From Methylotenera_A sp040387035 (GTDB taxonomy: Bacteria; Pseudomonadota; Gammaproteobacteria; Burkholderiales; Methylophilaceae), in assembly GCA_040387035.1 (NCBI GenBank), contig JAZKEN010000032.1, forward strand, positions 1-64,000: a stretch of DNA of 64,000 nucleotides, in the 5' to 3' direction. The notes beneath the pieces were generated by a model. The model was not told the DNA's origin and made no database searches. It was given only the letters and a program-made list of their open reading frames with translations. Shown here in pieces: positions 35,551 through 45,069 of the stretch (the stretch's first letter is position 1; every line of letters starts with the position of its first letter). The translations under genes and the position numbers were made by a program.

Positions 35551-36729
35551 TTATTTGACACTAACCGCATAAACGCCACCATCACGGGTTTCGGCTATGA
35601 GTTGTGAAGAGTTTGAACCAGGAATAAGAGACATGACCGCATTATCATCTAGCTTAATGCGTGCCGAAAAGTTGCCGTCGTCGCGGCTTAAGAAATGCAC
35701 ATAACCTTCCAGATCGCCAACGGCGATCAAGCTGCCCATAGGCAAGGGCGTGGTTAAGCGGCGGTTCGCCAAAGCACCCTGGCGCCAGAATGTTTTGCCA
35801 CTGGTGTAATCCAGCGAATACACAGAGCCTAGAGTATGCGAAACGAATATTTTCGCGTCTTCGGCACTCAAACCAGCATAGCTGGAAATATCACGATTCC
35901 ATACCACTTTGCCGGTAGCACGGTCTACCGCGGCAATCTTGCCTTGGTAGGCTACCGCATACACCAAAGCACCATCCACAAAAGGCAGGCTGGTGATGTC
36001 GGCAATACGCTCAATTTCAGTCACGCCTTTTGGTTGCGCTACGGTAGCTTCCCACAAAATCTTGCCGTTATCGGCGCGGATGGCAACCAGCTTACCACCG
36101 GCAAATCCTGCGTAGACCGCACCACCATCCACCACGATACCCACGCTGCTGCGTAGAGATAAAGCCGGTGTTGATCGCTCATATACCCATTTACGGCTGC
36201 CATCGGTTGCGTTTAAACCATAGATGCGGTTATCGCCGGAGCGCGCAATGACCAAGCCATCGAAATAACGTGGCACGCTCAATACTTCGCTGGATACTTT
36301 GGCTTTCCATAACGATTTACCCGCCACATCATAGGCATGCACATAACCTTTATTGCTGCCAACCATCACGATACCAGCCGCTACGCCAACGCCGCCGCTG
36401 ATGGGTTCACCAATATTCACACTCCATAGCTGTTTACCACTTGCAGCGTCTAACTTGGTCAACTCGCCTTTTACGTTCGCGGCATACACGGCATCAGAAT
36501 CTTTTGCCAATGTATAGTCATACCTTGCAGTGTCACCAACGTTGCTTGACCAATCTACTTTAGCGGCATACGTGGGCTTGAACTCTTCCAATTCGGCAGG
36601 CGGATTAGCTGGCTCACTGCCAAATATCTTTTCTGACAAATTAGATTTCAGGTCAGTAATAGAACTACAGGCCGTCAGCAAGGTTACTGCAGCCACTAAA
36701 ATCCATGTAGAAATAGAATTTCTCATCAT
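35551..36729 (-). CDS. bamB: Outer-membrane protein assembly factor BamB
   Basis: BamB is an eight-bladed beta-propeller lipoprotein of the BAM complex. The product has a lipobox LLTAC and many PQQ-type repeats such as GKQLWSVNIGEPI and GKSLWKAKVSSEV. I prefer the ATG at 36727-36729, giving about 392 residues; a TTG twelve bases upstream overlaps the end of the YfgM-like gene and would add four residues, and an ATG three bases downstream is also possible. The gene lies between yfgM and der, the standard order. Confidence 0.93.
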   Translation of the reverse strand: MMRNSISTWILVAAVTLLTACSSITDLKSNLSEKIFGSEPANPPAELEEFKPTYAAKVDWSSNVGDTARYDYTLAKDSDAVYAANVKGELTKLDAASGKQLWSVNIGEPISGGVGVAAGIVMVGSNKGYVHAYDVAGKSLWKAKVSSEVLSVPRYFDGLVIARSGDNRIYGLNATDGSRKWVYERSTPALSLRSSVGIVVDGGAVYAGFAGGKLVAIRADNGKILWEATVAQPKGVTEIERIADITSLPFVDGALVYAVAYQGKIAAVDRATGKVVWNRDISSYAGLSAEDAKIFVSHTLGSVYSLDYTSGKTFWRQGALANRRLTTPLPMGSLIAVGDLEGYVHFLSRDDGNFSARIKLDDNAVMSLIPGSNSSQLIAETRDGGVYAVSVK

Positions 36730-36741
36730 AAAAACCAGCAA

Positions 36742-37383
36742 TTAAACACCCGACGATTCAGTGCCAAGCGCTTCCAGTTTTTGGCGTGTGTATTGTTGCA
36801 ATCTGCCTTGTGTATCCAGCTCGTTCAATGCCGCTTGGTAGGCTTTCTTGGCGTCTGCGGTTTTGCCTTGTGCCAAATAAATATCGCCTTTAAGGTCTTC
36901 TTTTAAGCCCATAAAACCTTTATCAGCATCGTTTGTGAGCAGCTTCAAAGCGGCATCATAGCTTTTTTCTTCAAACAAAATGCCCGCCAATTGCAAACTT
37001 GCAATGGCTTTGGTCGTACTTTCCTTGGCATTTTCTGCAGCCCACTCTAATTGTGTCTTCGCTGCTTTGGTATCGTTGGCGCCAAGACTGGCCTTTGCTG
37101 AAATAATCGCTGCGCGGCCCGCATAAGGGGTGCTGGCATAGTCCTTGGTTAATGTTGCGGCTTGCGACTGAATATCGCTGACTTTACCGGGTTCTGTTAC
37201 CACCAGCGCCTGATACAAAACCGAAGCTTCAGTAGCTTTTTTGTTTTGATAATAGCCATAACCCTGCCATGCTGCATAGGCGATTAAAGCGGCAAGCACT
37301 AAATTAGTAGCCAGCTTGCCATTCTTTTTCCACCACGCTTTAAATTCGTCTAACTGCTCTTGCTCTTCTAAATCGTATGCCAT
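36742..37383 (-). CDS. yfgM: YfgM family tetratricopeptide protein (SecYEG-associated)
   Basis: YfgM homologues are inner-membrane proteins with a periplasmic TPR domain that associate with SecYEG and PpiD. The 213-residue protein starts with MAYDLEEQEQLDEFKAWWKKNG, has one membrane segment (about 22-41), and then helical repeats with KAYQAALNELDTQGRL near the C-terminus. It has no lipobox. Its place between hisS and bamB is the normal one, except that two ABC ATPase genes separate it from hisS here. Confidence 0.92.
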   Translation of the reverse strand: MAYDLEEQEQLDEFKAWWKKNGKLATNLVLAALIAYAAWQGYGYYQNKKATEASVLYQALVVTEPGKVSDIQSQAATLTKDYASTPYAGRAAIISAKASLGANDTKAAKTQLEWAAENAKESTTKAIASLQLAGILFEEKSYDAALKLLTNDADKGFMGLKEDLKGDIYLAQGKTADAKKAYQAALNELDTQGRLQQYTRQKLEALGTESSGV

Positions 37384-37428
37384 TACTTTTCTCTCTTGAT
37401 TAACTTTAGCCGCAAATCGCGCGTTGAA

Positions 37429-38247
37429 TCACGCGGCTTTGCGCCCTGGTATTGCACTTAATAATTGCTGTGTATAAGCCTGCTGCGGTGCGTGATAAAT
37501 ATCCACCACATTGCCCTGCTCTACTATTTTACCCTTGTGCATCACTACCATTTCATCGGCAATATGGCGCACAACACGTAAATCGTGACTAATAAAAATG
37601 TAGCTTAACTGCATTTCGCGCTGCAATTCCTTTAGCAGCAATAAAATTTGCGCCTGCACCGAAACGTCCAATGCCGAAACAGGCTCATCGCACACCACTA
37701 CCTTGGGTTGCAGCACTAATGCACGCGCTATGCCGATACGTTGCCGCTGACCGCCCGAAAACTGGTGCGGATATTTAAGCGCGTCACTGGCATTTAATCC
37801 AACGCGCTCCAGCATCTGATGCACTTTATTTTTTTGCTCGACGGCGTTGCCCAAACCATGGATCAGCAAGCCCTCACCGACAATTTCACCCACACGCATG
37901 CGCGGATTCAGTGACGCAAAAGGATCTTGAAACACCATTTGCAAATTTTTGCGCATGTCACGCAACGACGCTGCGTCTAATTTCGCTAAATCTTTGCCTT
38001 CAAATAGCACTTCACCGCTATCGAAAGGATGCAATTGTAACAGACAACGCGCCAAGGTGGATTTACCGGAACCAGATTCACCTACCACAGCCAGGGTTGA
38101 GCCGGCTTTTAATGAGAGGCTAACGTCATCCAAAGCTTTAATCTGCGTGCTGCCAAAGCCGAAACGCCCACTGCTTTGTGAGTAGGTTTTAACCAAATGA
38201 TTGGCTTGCAAGATGATGGCGGAGTTATCCGGATTATTGGCACTCAT
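37429..38247 (-). CDS. Peptide-type ABC transporter ATPase (OppF/DppF-like)
   Basis: This 272-residue ABC ATPase has Walker A GESGSGKST (about 57-65), the signature FSGGQRQRIGIARAL, Walker B VVVCDEPVSALD and the switch histidine in FISHDLRVV. The C-terminal part ends early, with no full oligopeptide zinc-type Cys motif visible. It overlaps its partner at 38244 by four bases. Together they form the two nucleotide-binding subunits of an Opp/Dpp/Yej-type importer, but no permease or binding protein lies near, so the system it powers is unknown. The two genes are inserted between hisS and yfgM. Confidence 0.88.
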   Translation of the reverse strand: MSANNPDNSAIILQANHLVKTYSQSSGRFGFGSTQIKALDDVSLSLKAGSTLAVVGESGSGKSTLARCLLQLHPFDSGEVLFEGKDLAKLDAASLRDMRKNLQMVFQDPFASLNPRMRVGEIVGEGLLIHGLGNAVEQKNKVHQMLERVGLNASDALKYPHQFSGGQRQRIGIARALVLQPKVVVCDEPVSALDVSVQAQILLLLKELQREMQLSYIFISHDLRVVRHIADEMVVMHKGKIVEQGNVVDIYHAPQQAYTQQLLSAIPGRKAA

Positions 38248-39080
38248 GCAGCAACCTTTTTATCATTTAGCCATGCGTAATCAATCGGTTTCAGCTGTTT
38301 TTTACCTTCTGCGTCGGGCACGCAGGCCAAAAGCGCTTTAGTGTAAGGGTGTTGCGGCTTTTCCAGCACTTGCTTTTTGCTGCCTGTTTCGACAATCTCG
38401 CCCCTGAACATCACAATCACGTCATCGGCAATATCGGCAACCACGCCAAAGTCATGGGTAATGAATAGCATGGCCATATTCATACGGGTTTTTAACTCGT
38501 CCAGCAATTTAAGTATCTGTGCCTGTACGGTCACATCCAGCGCGGTGGTAGGCTCATCGGCAATCAGTAATGCAGGCTCACAGGCAATACTCATGGCGAT
38601 CATCACGCGCTGGCGCTGGCCGCCCGACAACTCGTCCGGATAACTACTGGCGCGGTCCATGGGAATGCCCACCTGCTGCAATAAACTTTCCACACGCAAT
38701 TTTAAACCGGAGCCTTTTAAGCCGGTATGTGCGGTCAATGCTTCACCGATTTGATAACCCACTGTTAACACCGGGTTAAGTGAGGTCATCGGCTCTTGGA
38801 AAATCATGCCGATTTTTGCACCACGTATGCTCTGCAATGCCTTGTTATCCAGCTGTGTGATGTCCTGGCCTTTAAATACAACGCTACCAGTAGATTGCAG
38901 CTGTTTGGACAGCAAACCCATAATCGTCAGTGCCGTTAAACTTTTGCCACTGCCCGATTCGCCGACTATGCAAGTGGTTTTCCCAGACGATAAACTGAAA
39001 GCAGCATCCTTCACTAAAAAACGACTTAAATCATTTTTTGGTGTGACGTTTAAATTGTTTACCGTTAGGATTTCACTCAT
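38244..39080 (-). CDS. Peptide-type ABC transporter ATPase (OppD/DppD-like)
   Basis: This 278-residue ABC ATPase has Walker A GESGSGKSL, the Q-loop FQEPMTSLNPVL, the signature LSGGQRQRVMIAMSI, Walker B LLIADEPTTALD and the H-loop FITHDFGVVAD. The pattern PMTSLNP and TVQAQILKLL is that of OppD/DppD. It lies 13 bases after hisS and four bases over its OppF-like partner. The pair would together be equivalent to the fused YejF. The position in the ndk-der operon is unusual. Confidence 0.88.
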   Translation of the reverse strand: MSEILTVNNLNVTPKNDLSRFLVKDAAFSLSSGKTTCIVGESGSGKSLTALTIMGLLSKQLQSTGSVVFKGQDITQLDNKALQSIRGAKIGMIFQEPMTSLNPVLTVGYQIGEALTAHTGLKGSGLKLRVESLLQQVGIPMDRASSYPDELSGGQRQRVMIAMSIACEPALLIADEPTTALDVTVQAQILKLLDELKTRMNMAMLFITHDFGVVADIADDVIVMFRGEIVETGSKKQVLEKPQHPYTKALLACVPDAEGKKQLKPIDYAWLNDKKVAA

Positions 39081-39093
39081 GCGCTAGTTCGTA

Positions 39094-40377
39094 TCATTCA
39101 AGTTTGGTATCACTCAATATTTGCTGTACTTCGCCTAGTTTACAACGTTTTTGTTCACCCGCCTGTAATAAAGGTTTTAACGAAATTTCTCCCGCTAAAG
39201 CTTCATCATCGCCTAGAATCGCCGCAAAACGCGCACCGCTTCTATCGGCTTTTTTCATTTGCGATTTAAAGCTGCCGCCACCTGCGTGCAGCACAACTCT
39301 TAAACCAGCACTTCTTAGCGTTTCTGCGTTGGCAAAAGCCTGTTTCTCGGCAACTTCACCCACATTCACCAGATAAATATCAGGGCTATTGCCAGCGCTT
39401 ACGCCGTATTCCTGCATCAGTAAAAACACACGTTCCAGCCCGATTCCAAAACCACAGGCCGGCGTAGCATTGCCGCCCAAACGCTCCACCAGTGTGTCGT
39501 AGCGGCCACCGCCAGCGATAGTGCCCTGTGCACCCAGTTTGGTCGTCACCCATTCAAACACGGTACGGTTATAATAATCCAGGCCGCGCACCAGTCGATG
39601 GTTAATCGTATAGGCAATACCTGCATCGCCTAGCAATTGACATAGCTTTTCAAAATGGGTTCGGCTGCCCTCCCCCAAACTTTCCATCAATTTAGGAGCA
39701 GCCTCGCATATAGCTTGCATACGCGGGTTTTTAGTGTCCAGTATGCGCAATGGATTGGTGTGCAAGCGGCGTTTTGCGTCTTCATCCAGTAAATCCGCAT
39801 GCTGTTCAAAATAGGCAATCAAGGTTTGGCGATAGCTTGCGCGCTCTTCCGCATCGCCAATACTATTAATCTGCAGCTCAACATCAATAATACCCAGTTC
39901 ACGCCATAGCCGCGCCAAAAGCAAAATCTGCTCGGCATCTACTTCCGGCGCATCAAAACCAAACGCTTCCACACCAATCTGGTGGAATTGCCGCTGACGA
40001 CCTTTTTGCACGTTTTCGTGCCTAAACATCGCACCGCTATACCAAAGCCGTTGCGGGCCGTTATAAGTCAGGTTATTCTCAATCACTGCCCGCACACAGC
40101 CTGCCGTGCCTTCTGGACGCAGCGTTAACTTATCGCCGTTGAGCTTATCTTCCCAGGCATACATCTCTTTTTCGACAATATCGGTATGTTCGCCTACACT
40201 GCGCACAAACAGGTTGGTATCTTCTACGATAGGCATGCGGATATTGTTGTAGCCGTACTGCGCCAGAATTTTACGTGCTGCGTCCTCTAGCTTAAACCAT
40301 AGTGGTGTCGCTTCTGGCAGGATATCGTAAAAACCTTTGATGCTTTGAAATTTTGTGTTGGAAGAGTTTTGAGCCAT
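39094..40377 (-). CDS. hisS: Histidine--tRNA ligase
   Basis: This class II synthetase charges tRNA-His. The 427-residue protein shows motif 1 (about 40-60), motif 2 with the RHENVQKGRQRQFHQIG stretch, the two histidine-binding patches LVRGLDYYNRTVFEW and AGGGRYDTLVERLGG, and a C-terminal anticodon-binding domain with GDDEALAGEISLK. It follows ispG by 6 bases, the conserved ispG-hisS order. It differs from HisZ (11954-13108), which lacks the anticodon domain. Confidence 0.97.
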   Translation of the reverse strand: MAQNSSNTKFQSIKGFYDILPEATPLWFKLEDAARKILAQYGYNNIRMPIVEDTNLFVRSVGEHTDIVEKEMYAWEDKLNGDKLTLRPEGTAGCVRAVIENNLTYNGPQRLWYSGAMFRHENVQKGRQRQFHQIGVEAFGFDAPEVDAEQILLLARLWRELGIIDVELQINSIGDAEERASYRQTLIAYFEQHADLLDEDAKRRLHTNPLRILDTKNPRMQAICEAAPKLMESLGEGSRTHFEKLCQLLGDAGIAYTINHRLVRGLDYYNRTVFEWVTTKLGAQGTIAGGGRYDTLVERLGGNATPACGFGIGLERVFLLMQEYGVSAGNSPDIYLVNVGEVAEKQAFANAETLRSAGLRVVLHAGGGSFKSQMKKADRSGARFAAILGDDEALAGEISLKPLLQAGEQKRCKLGEVQQILSDTKLE

Positions 40378-40383
40378 TGAAAA

Positions 40384-41670
40384 TTAATTAACTGCTTGAA
40401 TGGGAATTGTTTTTTCTATGAGCTTAAGGCGCAATTTGCCACCTTCAGCATAGTTCTTTTGTACGTATTCTTCTACGATGGCCTGAAATTCCTCAGCAAT
40501 ATGGTCGCCTTTTAGGGTCACGGTTTTTTCACCATCCACAAACACAGGGGCGACCGGCGTTTCACCGGTACCAGGCAAGCTGATGCCGATATTCGCCAGT
40601 TTAGATTCGCCCGGGCCATTAACCACGCAGCCCATTACCGCCACGCTCATATCTTCAACGCCCGGATAGGCTTTACGCCATAGTGGCATTTGGGTGCGCA
40701 GATAGCCCTGGATTTGCATGGCCAATTCTTGGAAATAGGTAGAAGTGGTGCGACCACAGCCTGGGCAAGCCGTGACCAGCGGCGTAAACGAGCGGATACC
40801 CATGGTTTGCAAAATCTCTTGCGCGACAACCACTTCTTTAGTGCGTGATTCATTGGGTTCTGGCGTTAATGATACGCGAATGGTATCGCCGATGCCTTCT
40901 TGCAACAACAACGATAATGCGGCGGTTGAGGCGACAATGCCTTTAGACCCCATACCGGCTTCGGTTAGACCTAAATGCAGTGGAAATTCGCAACGCTTGG
41001 CCAGTTCGCGATAGACTTTAACCAAATCCTGCACATTGCTTACCTTGCAGGAAATGATGATTTGACTTGGGCTTAAGCCAATATCCACGGCTTGCTGGGC
41101 GCTTTCAAGTGCCGATTGAATCAGGGCTTCACGCATTAATTCATCCGATGACATAGGATTGGCAGATTTGCCATTATCATCCATCATCTGCGCCATCTTG
41201 GCTTGGTCCAGACTGCCCCAGTTAACGCCGATCCGCACGGATTTTTTGTATTGGATAGCCGCCTCAATCATGGCAGCAAATTGTTCGTCGCGCTTGCTGC
41301 CTTTGCCGACATTACCCGGATTGATGCGGTACTTGGCCAGGCTTTTTGCGCAGTCAGGGTAGGCCGCCAGCAACTTGTGGCCGTTGTAGTGAAAATCGCC
41401 CACCAGCGGCACATTGCAGCCAAGCGCATCCAAACCCGCGCGAATATTGCCCACTTGTGCAGCCGCCTCAGGCGAATTGACAGTGATGCGCACCACCTCG
41501 CTGCCTGCTTGCCATAGTTCGAATACCTGCTGAATCGTGGCTTGTGCATCTGCCGTATCGGTATTGGTCATGCTTTGCACCACCACCGATGCAGATGCGC
41601 TGCCTTGCAGGCCGCCGCCAACAGGCACATGGCCAATCATCACTTGTAGACACGGACGCCGCATGCTCAT
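40384..41670 (-). CDS. ispG: 4-hydroxy-3-methylbut-2-en-1-yl diphosphate synthase IspG (GcpE)
   Basis: IspG carries out the sixth step of the MEP isoprenoid pathway with a [4Fe-4S] cluster. The cluster cysteines appear in ACPGCGRTT and the downstream MGCVVNGPGES. From the ATG at 41668-41670, two bases past the rodZ stop, it has 428 residues; a longer frame reaching 41721 overlaps rodZ and adds an atypical N-terminus. The start MSMRRPCLQV is family-like and an ATG two codons later is equally possible. It lies between rodZ and hisS. Confidence 0.95.
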   Translation of the reverse strand: MSMRRPCLQVMIGHVPVGGGLQGSASASVVVQSMTNTDTADAQATIQQVFELWQAGSEVVRITVNSPEAAAQVGNIRAGLDALGCNVPLVGDFHYNGHKLLAAYPDCAKSLAKYRINPGNVGKGSKRDEQFAAMIEAAIQYKKSVRIGVNWGSLDQAKMAQMMDDNGKSANPMSSDELMREALIQSALESAQQAVDIGLSPSQIIISCKVSNVQDLVKVYRELAKRCEFPLHLGLTEAGMGSKGIVASTAALSLLLQEGIGDTIRVSLTPEPNESRTKEVVVAQEILQTMGIRSFTPLVTACPGCGRTTSTYFQELAMQIQGYLRTQMPLWRKAYPGVEDMSVAVMGCVVNGPGESKLANIGISLPGTGETPVAPVFVDGEKTVTLKGDHIAEEFQAIVEEYVQKNYAEGGKLRLKLIEKTIPIQAVN

Positions 41671-41671
41671 A

Positions 41672-42697
41672 TTACTCAAACTGGTTAAACTCCAGCTTAT
41701 CCACTTTAACGCGCGCAACATTACTACGCGTGTGCGGGCCCAGGTTTAATGGCTTATTGTTTATGCTCACGTCCACACCGCTTGCATTACCAATCACCAC
41801 ATTAATCGGTGGCTTTGCGCTAAAACCTTCGCGGCTACCGGCAAAAATGGTTTTGTTGTAGATCTGTTTGCCACTTGCATCAACAATGCTGATCCATGTT
41901 TCCTGGTTGGCATTAAATTCCAGCTTCGCCATGCCGGCATCCGATTCTGCGGGCAAAGCTTCCGTAGCAGGTGCAATAGCAGCCTGTTCAGGAACAACCG
42001 CCACATTATCTGCAGCGATTGCAGGGGTATTGAGCGTGTTTGCATTTGGCGCTACATCTGTGGGTTCAGGGGCAGGCAATACCAGGTCAACCGCCTGCTC
42101 AGCGCGTTCAGCGGCTGGTAAGGCAGGTTGAGGTAAAGGCTCTATTACCTCTTGGCTCGGCAATGTAGGGTTTGGTTTTTGAACATAGCTTTGATAAAAA
42201 AACCATGCGCCCAACACTAATAAAACCAGTAAGCCGGCAACAATATAACGGCCTGTTTTAGGTTTTTTATAGCTATGCACTTTCATGGTAGTAGCCGGTT
42301 TTAACATAAATGCCAGCGGTTGTTTACTTGGCACCAATACATTGTAGGCGTCCAATAAAGGCTCAGCATCAATTTTCAGCAGCTTGGCATAGTTGCGGAT
42401 AAAGCCCCTCACAATGGTGGATTCAGGCAATGCTAAAAATTGGTCCGCCTCAATCGATTCAATCTGACGGCTACTGATTTTTAATTTGCCAGCCACATCC
42501 TGCACCGACAAGCCTTGCTTTTCGCGCTCGGTTCTTAGAGCACCTCCACAACGTGAGCGGGAGTAAATGCTGTAATCGGCTGCCGCCGCATCAGACGACA
42601 TTTGGTTTTCGCTCATATGGGCCTGATTATTATCGTTATTTTCAGTTTTATCTACTGTTGATTTCTCTTCAGCAGCATGGATTGATTTACGTGCCAT
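41672..42697 (-). CDS. rodZ: RodZ-like cytoskeleton protein (HTH + DUF4115)
   Basis: RodZ links the MreB cytoskeleton to the cell wall machinery and helps keep rod shape. The 341-residue protein has an N-terminal Cro/C1-type HTH domain (about 51-118, with LRTEREKQGLSVQDVAGKL), a single membrane helix (about 151-169), a Pro/Ala/Glu-rich linker, and a periplasmic DUF4115 domain near the C-terminus with ETWISIVDASGKQIYN. I start at the ATG at 42695-42697, preceded by AAGGG. Position after pilW and before ispG is conserved. Confidence 0.92.
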   Translation of the reverse strand: MARKSIHAAEEKSTVDKTENNDNNQAHMSENQMSSDAAAADYSIYSRSRCGGALRTEREKQGLSVQDVAGKLKISSRQIESIEADQFLALPESTIVRGFIRNYAKLLKIDAEPLLDAYNVLVPSKQPLAFMLKPATTMKVHSYKKPKTGRYIVAGLLVLLVLGAWFFYQSYVQKPNPTLPSQEVIEPLPQPALPAAERAEQAVDLVLPAPEPTDVAPNANTLNTPAIAADNVAVVPEQAAIAPATEALPAESDAGMAKLEFNANQETWISIVDASGKQIYNKTIFAGSREGFSAKPPINVVIGNASGVDVSINNKPLNLGPHTRSNVARVKVDKLEFNQFE

Positions 42698-42721
42698 ATT
42701 ACCCTTAACTTCTATCAATAA

Positions 42722-43492
42722 TTATTGACCGCTTAATAACAAGCGTGTTTGTTCAGAATTTGGATACTGTTGACGCAATTGTAAAGCGTAACTGGCTTCA
42801 TTATCTTTACCACCGAGTAAACGCTCAATTCTGATTGCTAACCATAATGATTCAGGCGTCGGCGATGCAATAACCACATTCTGCAAGGTAGATTTTGCTG
42901 TTTTTATTTCACCGCGCTTGAACTGGATTTCGGCTAACTGATAGGCCGCTGCGTAAGTAAGCGGCTGTAACTGCAGCGCTTTATTCAAATAAATTTCGGC
43001 ATTTTTAATATCATTTTTTCGTGCCGAGCAAATGCCTGCATTAGCGTATGCCATATTGGGCGTAGGATAAAGCGGGTTTTTTACCGCTGCTAAAAAATGA
43101 GGGATGGATTCGTCATAACGCTTTCTAGCGCATAAAAAACTGCCGTAATTGTTATGCGCTTCAGAGCTGTTTGGCTGCACCTGGATCGCCTTCAAAAAAC
43201 TGGCATCCGCTTTAGCATCTTCGCCTAGTGCTGCATAAACCAAGCCCAGCCCGTTATAGGCGGGTGAATAAGTGGGGTCGATTTTTACGGCTTCCGAAAA
43301 CTCGGTTAATGCAATTTCATACTTGTTTTGCTGAAAATAAGCCGCAGCCAGGTCGCTGTGGGCACGTGCACGTTCCATTAAGGCCGATTCACGATAGTTT
43401 CCACTGCTATTGTTTTGTGATGTCGTCATGCAGGCGGCAAGCACTAGAGCTGTTGATGTGACCAGCATTGTTTTTATTAACCCAACTATCAT
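42722..43492 (-). CDS. pilW: Type IV pilus biogenesis/stability protein PilW (PilF), TPR lipoprotein
   Basis: This outer-membrane lipoprotein is needed for assembly of the PilQ secretin. The 256-residue protein has a lipobox LAAC (about 18-21) and several TPR units, such as ALTEFSEAVKIDPTYSPAYN and SYFQQ-type helices. Its ATG overlaps the stop of rlmN in an ATGA, and it is followed by rodZ, the usual order. Only the TPR architecture and the context support the name. Confidence 0.9.
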   Translation of the reverse strand: MIVGLIKTMLVTSTALVLAACMTTSQNNSSGNYRESALMERARAHSDLAAAYFQQNKYEIALTEFSEAVKIDPTYSPAYNGLGLVYAALGEDAKADASFLKAIQVQPNSSEAHNNYGSFLCARKRYDESIPHFLAAVKNPLYPTPNMAYANAGICSARKNDIKNAEIYLNKALQLQPLTYAAAYQLAEIQFKRGEIKTAKSTLQNVVIASPTPESLWLAIRIERLLGGKDNEASYALQLRQQYPNSEQTRLLLSGQ

Positions 43493-44604
43493 GCAACCGC
43501 CTCTATTGGAATACCTTTAAGTGTACGTTTGGTTTTGTCTAACACCTTGCCAGCCAATTGGCCGCAAGCGGCATCGATATCGTCACCACGCGTTTTACGC
43601 ACAGTCACCACATAACCTGCCTGCATTAAAATATCACGGAACACGCGAATATGGCTAGGCTTAGATGTTTCATAGCCGCTTTTAGGGAACGGATTAAACG
43701 GGATCAGGTTCAGTTTGCAGGGCACACTCTTGATCACATCCAGCAATTGATGTGCATGCTCAACCGTGTCATTCACGCCATCCAGCATTACATACTCAAA
43801 GGTCACAAAATCACGCGGTGCTTTTTCCAGGTAACGGTTGCAGGCCGCCATCAACTCTTTAATCGGGTATTTTTTATTGATGGGCACGATCACATCGCGC
43901 AATGCATCGTTTGGCGCATGCAGCGATACGGCCAATGCCACAGGGCAATCCTCTTTCAACCTATCCATTGCCGGCACGATGCCAGAAGTGGAAAGCGTGA
44001 CGCGGCGGCGGCTTAGGCCATAAGCACTGTCATCCAGCATAATCTGCATGGCGGTGACAACGTTGTCATAATTGGTGAGCGGCTCGCCCATGCCCATCAT
44101 CACCACGTTTGAAATAATACGGTCGTTGGCAGACAGCAACTCGTAGCCAGACTCACTGCGTAATGATTTATTGGCAATCGCCAGCTGGCCGATGATTTCC
44201 GACACACTTAGATTGCGGTTAAAACCCTGCGCACCGGTACTGCAAAAGGTGCATGCCAGCGCACAACCCACCTGGCTAGAGATACACAAAGTACCCCTGT
44301 CATCTTCCGGGATAAATACAGTTTCAATACTATTGGCTACGCCGTTTTTGTCGTCCGTGCCGATCAGCCATTTGCGTGTGCCATCGTTAGAAATCTGCTC
44401 TAACTGCACATTGGGCAAAGTGATCTCTGTACTGACTGCCAATTTCTCACGCAGACTTTTCGCGATATCCGTCATCTGCGTAAAATCATGCACGCCAAAA
44501 TGATGCATCCAGCGCATCAATTGCTTGGCGCGAAAAGGCTTCTCACCGATACTGGCAAAGTAATCGGCGAGTTGCGGTTGATTAAAATTTAATAAGTTAA
44601 TCAA
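43489..44604 (-). CDS. rlmN: 23S rRNA (adenine-2503-C2)-methyltransferase RlmN
   Basis: RlmN methylates A2503 of 23S rRNA, and A37 of some tRNAs, by radical-SAM chemistry. The 371-residue protein has the radical-SAM loop CALACTFCSTG (CxxxCxxC), followed by GMGEPLTNYDNV and LSTSGIVPAMDRL, and a later cysteine in DIDAACGQLAG that serves as the methyl acceptor. Length and motifs fit RlmN and not Cfr. It lies between ndk and pilW. Confidence 0.96.
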   Translation of the reverse strand: MINLLNFNQPQLADYFASIGEKPFRAKQLMRWMHHFGVHDFTQMTDIAKSLREKLAVSTEITLPNVQLEQISNDGTRKWLIGTDDKNGVANSIETVFIPEDDRGTLCISSQVGCALACTFCSTGAQGFNRNLSVSEIIGQLAIANKSLRSESGYELLSANDRIISNVVMMGMGEPLTNYDNVVTAMQIMLDDSAYGLSRRRVTLSTSGIVPAMDRLKEDCPVALAVSLHAPNDALRDVIVPINKKYPIKELMAACNRYLEKAPRDFVTFEYVMLDGVNDTVEHAHQLLDVIKSVPCKLNLIPFNPFPKSGYETSKPSHIRVFRDILMQAGYVVTVRKTRGDDIDAACGQLAGKVLDKTKRTLKGIPIEAVA

Positions 44605-44664
44605 TTCGTTAAACCTTTTTCACATTCAAATAATTCAAGCTTCTAATGACGAAGATTGAATTAT

Positions 44665-45069
44665 TTAGCCGAAGAAATATTTAATTTCGATGGCGGCATT
44701 CTCCGCAGAATCAGAACCATGCACAGCATTTGCATCAATGCTCTCAGCGAAATCTGCACGAATAGTACCGGCAGCCGCTTCTTTAGGATTCGTTGCACCC
44801 ATTAGGTCACGGTGTTTCAATACAGCGTTTTCGCCTTCTAAAGCTTGAATAATCACCGGGCCAGAAATCATGAATTTAACTAAATCGTTAAAAAATGGAC
44901 GTGCTGCATGTACAGCATAGAAACCTTCAGCTTCAGCTTTGGTTAGGTGTGTCATTTTTGCTGCCACGATTTTTAAACCGGCGTTTTCAAAACGGGTATA
45001 AATTTGACCGATTACGTTTTTTGCCACTGCGTCTGGTTTGATAATGCTAAGGGTGCGTTCTACTGCCAT
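44665..45069 (-). CDS. ndk: Nucleoside diphosphate kinase
   Basis: Ndk equilibrates nucleoside di- and triphosphates through a phospho-histidine. From the ATG at 45067-45069, preceded by GGAG, it has 134 residues, slightly short of the 140-143 typical of larger homologues but normal for proteobacteria. Visible features are TLSIIKPDAV at the N-terminus and the NAVHGSDSAENA sequence with the active His near residue 112. It begins the ndk-rlmN-pilW-rodZ-ispG-hisS series. Confidence 0.96.
   Translation of the reverse strand: MAVERTLSIIKPDAVAKNVIGQIYTRFENAGLKIVAAKMTHLTKAEAEGFYAVHAARPFFNDLVKFMISGPVIIQALEGENAVLKHRDLMGATNPKEAAAGTIRADFAESIDANAVHGSDSAENAAIEIKYFFG

Noticed and set aside
42698..42718. 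Longer TTG start for rodZ
   Set aside because: The ATG at 42695-42697 has an AAGGG at the right distance; the TTG has none.
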